Below are positions 58,181-64,000 of a stretch of DNA of 64,000 nucleotides, in pieces. The translations under genes were made by a program, and so were the position numbers. A model generated the notes under the pieces. The model was not told where the DNA came from. It was given only the letters and a program-made list of their open reading frames with translations, and searched no databases. The first letter of the stretch is position 1; each line of letters starts with the position of its first letter. Source of the DNA: Apostichopus japonicus (lineage: Eukaryota > Echinodermata > Holothuroidea > Aspidochirotida > Stichopodidae); assembly GCF_037975245.1 (NCBI RefSeq), contig NC_092561.1, positions 4,762,001-4,826,000 on the forward strand. Reading direction: 5' to 3'.

Positions 58181-59373
58181 ATTGTCAATTTCGTTTAGGA
58201 TGTAACTTGAAACTATGAACGCGATGTAGTGGCCGAATACAACATGCAACATGTAGCACACAACATATACGGAGGATAAACATAGCAGCAATTACAACAC
58301 AAACATGATAACATGTTTTACAGTTGGAAGACTTATTAATTCTTTTTTTTTCTATGTTTTGTTTAGTTGCAAACACACAACGTCTCATTTATTTCCTGTA
58401 ATCGCAAACTATGTATGCATCTGCTTTAATGATTGATACAATGAATATACTTGCCAAGACTAGGCTATATGAGGGGACAAGATATACTATGATGTATTTG
58501 CAGACATTCTGTACCAGGACATTTTGTCCGGGCGGACCATTTTGCTGTGAAGAAGGGACCAAAGTTTCAGCAGAACTTGTCCGGCCGGGCTAAATGTTGT
58601 GGTACAATATGACCCCCCGGCGGACACTTGTACAGGGAGACACTCGATCTCACGGTACTGTCACAAGGGATGTAGTATTTTATATAAGCATTTTGCCAGA
58701 TTCAGCTCAAACATACTTGCAATAACTCTAACCAAATGGAAGTGGAAGGGGTCCGCTGCTGCGCTATTGCTCTTACCCCAACAGAAACAATTTCTGAGGA
58801 GGGGCCCACCGCCTCTACAATCCCTGGCAACGGTATTCTTATCAGGTCAAAGCACTTTCGTTCGGTTTGCCAACCAAAAACGTACGTCATGAGAGTATAC
58901 TGTATCTTATATAATCCGGTGTATATCACGGCGCTTTTCCACGAGCGGGTGTATGTACTTGTAGAAGTTAACGTAAACTGCCAAGATCGAAATTACGGGG
59001 AATTTCCCACACTGGTAGTTTCGAACAAAATTAACCAGACCTTAGTTCTCTATTTTCGTGTATATTTATCGGGATTTTCGACGATCAATCTCTTCATTTT
59101 TCTTACACAGAGATTTCATTTCACTTAATTTTCAATTAAGATAGTAAGACCTGATATATATGCATTTTAGTCAAACGGGAGGCTAGCGCTTGTCGTCTGG
59201 CGATTTTACGTTTTACAGCAATGGCCGCCCCCTGTGCTTCGGCAAGGGATAAACATTGGCCAAACGCTTCACTTCAGAGACTGAAAACGTTGAAACATAC
59301 TGTAAATAAAGAGAGAAAATCCTTCTATTTCGTGGTGGTTATATGAACCTCTTGACACATCAATCATACAAGA

Positions 59374-62300
59374 ATGAGACGGCAAGGTAAGTAACACCAT
59401 GATTCTATCCGCTTTGGCAATATGTGGCATTAATTTGTGTACGTTGGTTAGCATAGGCCTAATGTTATGTCGTGGCGTAGCCTAACGTTCAGTATTACAT
59501 TAGGCGATTGCGGGATATAACATTAGGATAAAACACACACTGTTGGTCAAGGCTAGGCCAAACACTGGGGCCAACACTAGTAGTAGTAACAGCCACGTAC
59601 AGTTAAACTAGTTATACCTGTATCAGAAATGTAAATTGTTCAACCTCAAGTACCACCTAGACCTAGGCCTATGTAGCTTTTGTAAAACGAAAGCAAGTGT
59701 GGCCAACTAATGACAGGGCAGGCCTAATGTGGCACAATATAATGACGCTGAAAAGTGGTATCAAAACGTTGATACCTTTTGTATTTGACTTAAAACTATG
59801 GTGTAAATGTACTCCGTTCAAATTGCTCACAAAATTTTCAGATTTATCATGTGGCTGCGCTTTAATCAGAGTAGATTTACGTTTGATTTTACCAGCAAGT
59901 GGGATAGTGCCAAGCAGTCTCAAAACTTAAACTGATATCAATTAATAGCTTCTTTAAATTTCCACAATATGTGTAGGATTTTACCTTAAATATTTAAGTG
60001 AAGGATTTTTCGTTTCTCTGACTTGTACTTAGGCATCAGTCTGGATAGGTCCAGGAGACTGACAGTGCTTGAAAAAAAAAATTAACTTTTTTGTCCTGAG
60101 ATTTTTGGTAGCCCGATAACATTTTGAGAGCGCCCGCACACAATTTGCAAACATTGCTCAATCTTTGGAACCCATATAGAAATAAAATACACTATCGAGA
60201 TTTGCTTCCAGACGGCTTTACTACTGTATAAGTGCGTAAATCATTTGTACCTGGCATTATGTGACTGTGCTCACATTATAAGGCTACTTACTGTAAGGCC
60301 TCTTCGTCAAAATTTAATAACAAAACATCTCTGACATTTCATGTGATGATTATGGATAGAATCCATTGAATTATTTAGCAGTTGGATTCTTAAGTTTTTG
60401 AATGAACGATCATATTCCCCCTCTCAAATTGATATGGAATGACACTGTGTGCCAGCCATTTCTTTTGGGAAAAACACAAGCCTATCCTTTCCGTTACTTC
60501 TGTTGTATGATTCATCACTCAGTTTGACAAACTACGTTCAACACTTAGGCTGCAAGCCTTGCAAAAACTGTGATCAAATGGAGCCATGAAATTCTTAGCA
60601 GAAGTGTTAAAAGATGAGATCTTGCAATGAGTAAACTGATCTCATAAGACATTACTTGTGCTTGTGCAGTACTAGACTAGTGCAATTTACTTTACCGCAT
60701 GGCGAAGAAAGTTGGCAGTTTTGAATGTTGGTAGCCCGGCTTTGCGTCGATAAAGTTTGGTAGCATGAATACAGTTATGAGGAGCTCCGTACCTGGCGCA
60801 TAGGATATTTCGAACTCTTTTCGGGAAGTTTGACAAGGTTTCTCTGCAGAATGTATCCGAAGGCAGCTCCTGTTTCCAACTATTTCCTGAATGCACTCCT
60901 TGTAGATGGTCTTAAAATTTATATAGCAATGATGGATATGTCCTTAACTGTAGGTGGATCGTATAAATATGTGAACATGTTTCAAATGTTTCAGAAGACT
61001 TCACAGACACATAAAATTTTACTCTATGTGAACATGTTAATTAGTACTGTATATTATCACAAGCCTATGTAAGTTAGGCCATACAGTAGCTGTACAGAGG
61101 TTTAAAGTGTGAATTAACTTGTACCATCTTAAGAACACAGAGACATGAATGAAATGGATGGAAAGCTACTGTACAGTATGGCATGTCAAATCATTACTTG
61201 TTCAATTCAAGACCACCCAGGGTAAAATTTCTAGTTAAATGTTAACATGATAGATAATACTATGATACGTTTTCAAGTTTGTTCCCATTCGGTCTATTGT
61301 TTTCTAAAAATTACAGGCAGGAAACTCTTTACGGACAGGTCAACATTTTCTAGTTTGGTCCGTTCAGTTCGTGTCCAAGAGACAGATGGGGAACACCGGC
61401 GGCAAGCTCTTGCTAGTCTCAGAGAATATATTACAAGAACAGAAAACATTAAGGTGTGTTATCACTTTTTAAGTATATATACAGTAGTTTGAATTTTAAA
61501 GTACTCTAACTAAAGTTTTCTTCTTTTCATTTTGGTGGGTGAATGAAGTCCATACCATTTTCAAGTTGTTAGTATTTAGCATGTTGTTTCATATTCAATT
61601 TCTAGTGCAATATAATGTTGCAATCAGAGTTGAATTGGTTCCAGAAAGGTAGACTTAATTGCAAGGTCAAGTCTCAACAGTAAATGTCACTAACAACTTC
61701 TGCCCTGACTGTTATATGCAAATTACGCTAGCTAAATCTGCAAAAAATGTGGTACATCAAGCCTTAATGTTGGCACAGCTTTAGTCTTGATATGTCACAA
61801 TATTGTCTACATCTGTTTTAATTTGCTCTGAATTTGTCAAACGCTCAATTGAATATAGTACTGTAGTTTCTGTTCAGTTGTATAGTTGATGGTGAGAGAA
61901 ATAATACCGCAAACACAATCCAGCTGCTTTCTTGTTTTTAGTGTGCTTGAGATGGAATACTTCAAAACATAATGCCCCTGCATTCGGAATGGTCAATGAA
62001 AGGTCAATGAGTACATTGATCTATTAATAACATCCTGGATTGTCTTGGCTACACTTATTGATAGTGAAGTGGTATGTGACTGATGACAGCTGTTCAAAGC
62101 ATCTTGATGCATTTTGCATGTCGCACATTCCTACATTTTGCATGTATGATAATCATACATGCACATCAAGTCATAGAAAAAACACACTTTTCTGTTTTTT
62201 CTTTTGAAATTTGTTAGCAATTTGCCACTTATCTCATTCATTAGAATTTGTAATGCTAACTTCACATTCACACAAGATAATATTGGAACCCTATCAAAGC

Positions 62301-63096
62301 CTTGGTCAAGAACGTTAATATTATGAGTGTGCAGCTATAACATTGCAATCATTTGATTCAAGTTTGGCTAAAGTTCAATATCTAGTAAAAAGTGACATAG
62401 TCAATGCAGGCTTTGTCCTGGAATTCATTTTGTGAGGTGTGCATTTTGCAACCACCTTCCAAAAAAAGCAACACTGCCACCTCACATTTCAGAGGAGGAA
62501 TGACCAGTCCAACTTTTATAACCCATGCCATCATCAGACATTGAAAACATTGGCTGTGAACACTAACAAATAGCAGCAAGTATATAAATGTTCTTCTGCA
62601 TATTCAACATAGCATTGTTATCTACAGTAATTTATTGTTAGGAGGATTAACATCAACATGTTCAACAACAATTTTCAGGCGACCATGCCCACATACCCCT
62701 CCCCCAGACCCCAGGTATGCTCAAACCCTCCAGTGTTACAAACCAGTCACTGCCTCTCACACGAGAAATCCCAGGAGAAAAGGAAAGCCTGTGTTGAATA
62801 CAAATGTCACCAAAAATGCTTGGAATATTCCTCATTCATCACTCAAAAGAAGGAATCTTCCCCTGCTGGCCTGGATTAGATCATTTTAGCAGTCAATTGT
62901 ATCAAACATTAGGATAAAAATCATCCTCAATTGCATCTGTTAGATCACGTAGTGTTAAATCAGGTAAAGTTCACACACTTGACTCTCCATATGTGTTTTA
63001 TATTTGCTAATTTTTATTTCATCTATTTCGTTTGCAGACAGTGAGAGAACAAGCAGACAGCCTACTCCTTGTTGTCTGTGAAATTTTTCAAGACAG
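59374..63096 (+). CDS. 5' part of an unidentified plus-strand gene (runs off right edge)
   Basis: Two exons are well bounded. Exon 61317-61453 has acceptor attacag and donor gtgtgt and encodes RKLFTDRSTFSSLVRSVRVQ, then ETDGEHRRQALASLREYITR. Exon 63038-63096 has acceptor tttgcag and donor gtacgt and encodes TVREQADSLLLVVCEIFQD. They join in phase 0. A possible first exon, 59374-59386 (MRRQG with a strong gtaagt donor), ends in phase 1 as the 61317 acceptor requires. The sequence is helical and looks like a HEAT/ARM-type start, but I could not name it. The exon-1 choice is tentative: an ATG at about 59223 opens another short frame upstream. Confidence 0.5.
60687..60896 (-). other. Protein-like open stretch, unidentified
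   Basis: The minus strand reads TLSNFPKRVRNILCARYGAP, then CIHATKLYRRKAGLPTFKTA and NFLRHAVK before a stop. The composition looks coding, perhaps a retrocopy or a transposon remnant. It lies inside the first intron of the plus-strand gene. No family recognised. Confidence 0.3.
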
Positions 63097-64000
63097 GTAC
63101 GTTTGATCTCTTCTTACAAAGTCTTGTAATATTAACACAATCAAAAGATCATATGCTGCTACAACTAGTTCATCCCTGGCAAATTTTTAAGGACTTCTTT
63201 TGTGATGGACCCTTGGACAAACCAGGTCATATTCTTGGTTTTCCAAAGGGTAAATTCGGTAACGAAATTATAAACAAGGCATGATCCTGTACTGTGTGTA
63301 CACTGTAGGAGAGATGTGTAGGTGTGGTGAGTAGAACACCCCTGGCTTTGGGCTAGTAAAACTCCCCTTCAGGTAGATCATAGAACTACCACTGTTTGTT
63401 GTTTCATATTGGAATCTCCTTGAAGTGATGTAGTGTGATACCAGTTTTTTAACCTATTAGTGGGAACTTAGTTACGATGAATTTTATGCAAACAGCCAGT
63501 TGTTCGCCAGACAGATATTTGCTCACCTCCGGATGGCCGGTTAATCCAGTAAAGAAAATTTTTGTTCCCTCTTTGTTCAGATTTAACAAAATTCCATACT
63601 TTATCATTGGTCGACAGAAGTTTCACTAATTTTCATTATCCGTGGTGTGTTTTCCTGCACACCTTTATTTCCTTCAGCCATTTTTTGTTTGGTACTTTGG
63701 TACTACCATCTTATGGCAAATTCATATGAAAATGCAGCTTTAAACAAGCTTTACAATCAACAGATACAACTCCAAACCCAAGTACGATCTAGTCGATTTT
63801 GTCATACTTTGTTTAATGGCTTGAAGTATAACACAATATTTAAAAAGCAATATTCGGATGGTTCTCTGTTATCAGAGTCCAAACCATAAGTTCAAGAATA
63901 TGAAACTTTCATTGCCGACTTCATATAGCTTCTCTTTCTTTGTGTGTGTGTGTGGGGGGTGGGGTGTTTGGGGGGAGTGTACAGGCTGTTAGTATCATTG
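63097..64000. other. Right-end flank, intron of the plus-strand gene
   Basis: No further exon with clean splice sites was seen. A (TG)n/G-rich run lies at about 63940-63975. Confidence 0.4.

Larger units (their letters stand above)
55758..59373. other. Intergenic interval, mostly repeats and unique AT-rich sequence
   Basis: No firmly supported gene. It contains the ambiguous exon at 56532-56691 and a dispersed repeat at 57690-58180. It also has an inverted ACACAGGCTGTCCT...AGGACAGCCTGTGT hairpin at about 57521-57558. The remainder shows only chance frames. Confidence 0.5.

Overview
This window is animal nuclear DNA. It is AT-rich, has short coding exons with GT-AG introns, and carries a dense mix of SINEs, a LINE, DNA transposons, an LTR retrotransposon, minisatellites and long TA runs. 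The gene types (a Tie-like Ig/EGF receptor ectodomain, an SH2 adaptor, an LRR receptor) and the repeat mix (Tx1-like LINE, CACTA/EnSpm-like transposon with a SAMD3-like second gene, Ty3-type LTR element) suit an invertebrate deuterostome. An echinoderm is my best guess, but the species is inference only.

Layout. Positions 238-14947, minus strand: five consecutive phase-1 exons coding Ig-Ig-EGF-EGF-EGF, with a probable signal-peptide exon 8.6 kb upstream. The gene runs off the left edge. Its large first intron holds an inverted tRNA-like pair, tandem copies of a roughly 0.95-kb repeat, a dead LINE, a Penelope-type hammerhead-like motif and a 46-bp minisatellite split by a hAT-type MITE. Positions 14948-18940 hold more repeats. 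Positions 18941-28881, minus strand: a complete ten-exon model for a 502-residue SH2 adaptor rich in tyrosine motifs. Positions 32381-33994, minus strand: an intronless LRR single-pass receptor whose tail carries tyrosine motifs.

Positions 34898-45506: a decayed CACTA/EnSpm-like transposon of about 10.6 kb with a transposase and a SAMD3-like protein, both broken. Positions 45560-54853: a full-length, very young Ty3-type LTR retrotransposon on the minus strand with near-identical LTRs, a 4-bp target duplication, gag and pol. Positions 54854-59373 hold a tandem tRNA-derived array, a dispersed repeat and one ambiguous exon. From about 59374 a plus-strand gene begins; two well-bounded exons are visible and it leaves the window on the right.

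How the host genes may work together: three minus-strand neighbours all relate to phosphotyrosine signalling, namely a receptor ectodomain of the tyrosine-kinase receptor Tie type, an SH2 adaptor with many tyrosines and an SH3 ligand, and an LRR receptor with YENM, YENI and paired tyrosine motifs. The co-location is seen; a functional link is inference. I found no prokaryotic features, CRISPR array or rRNA.
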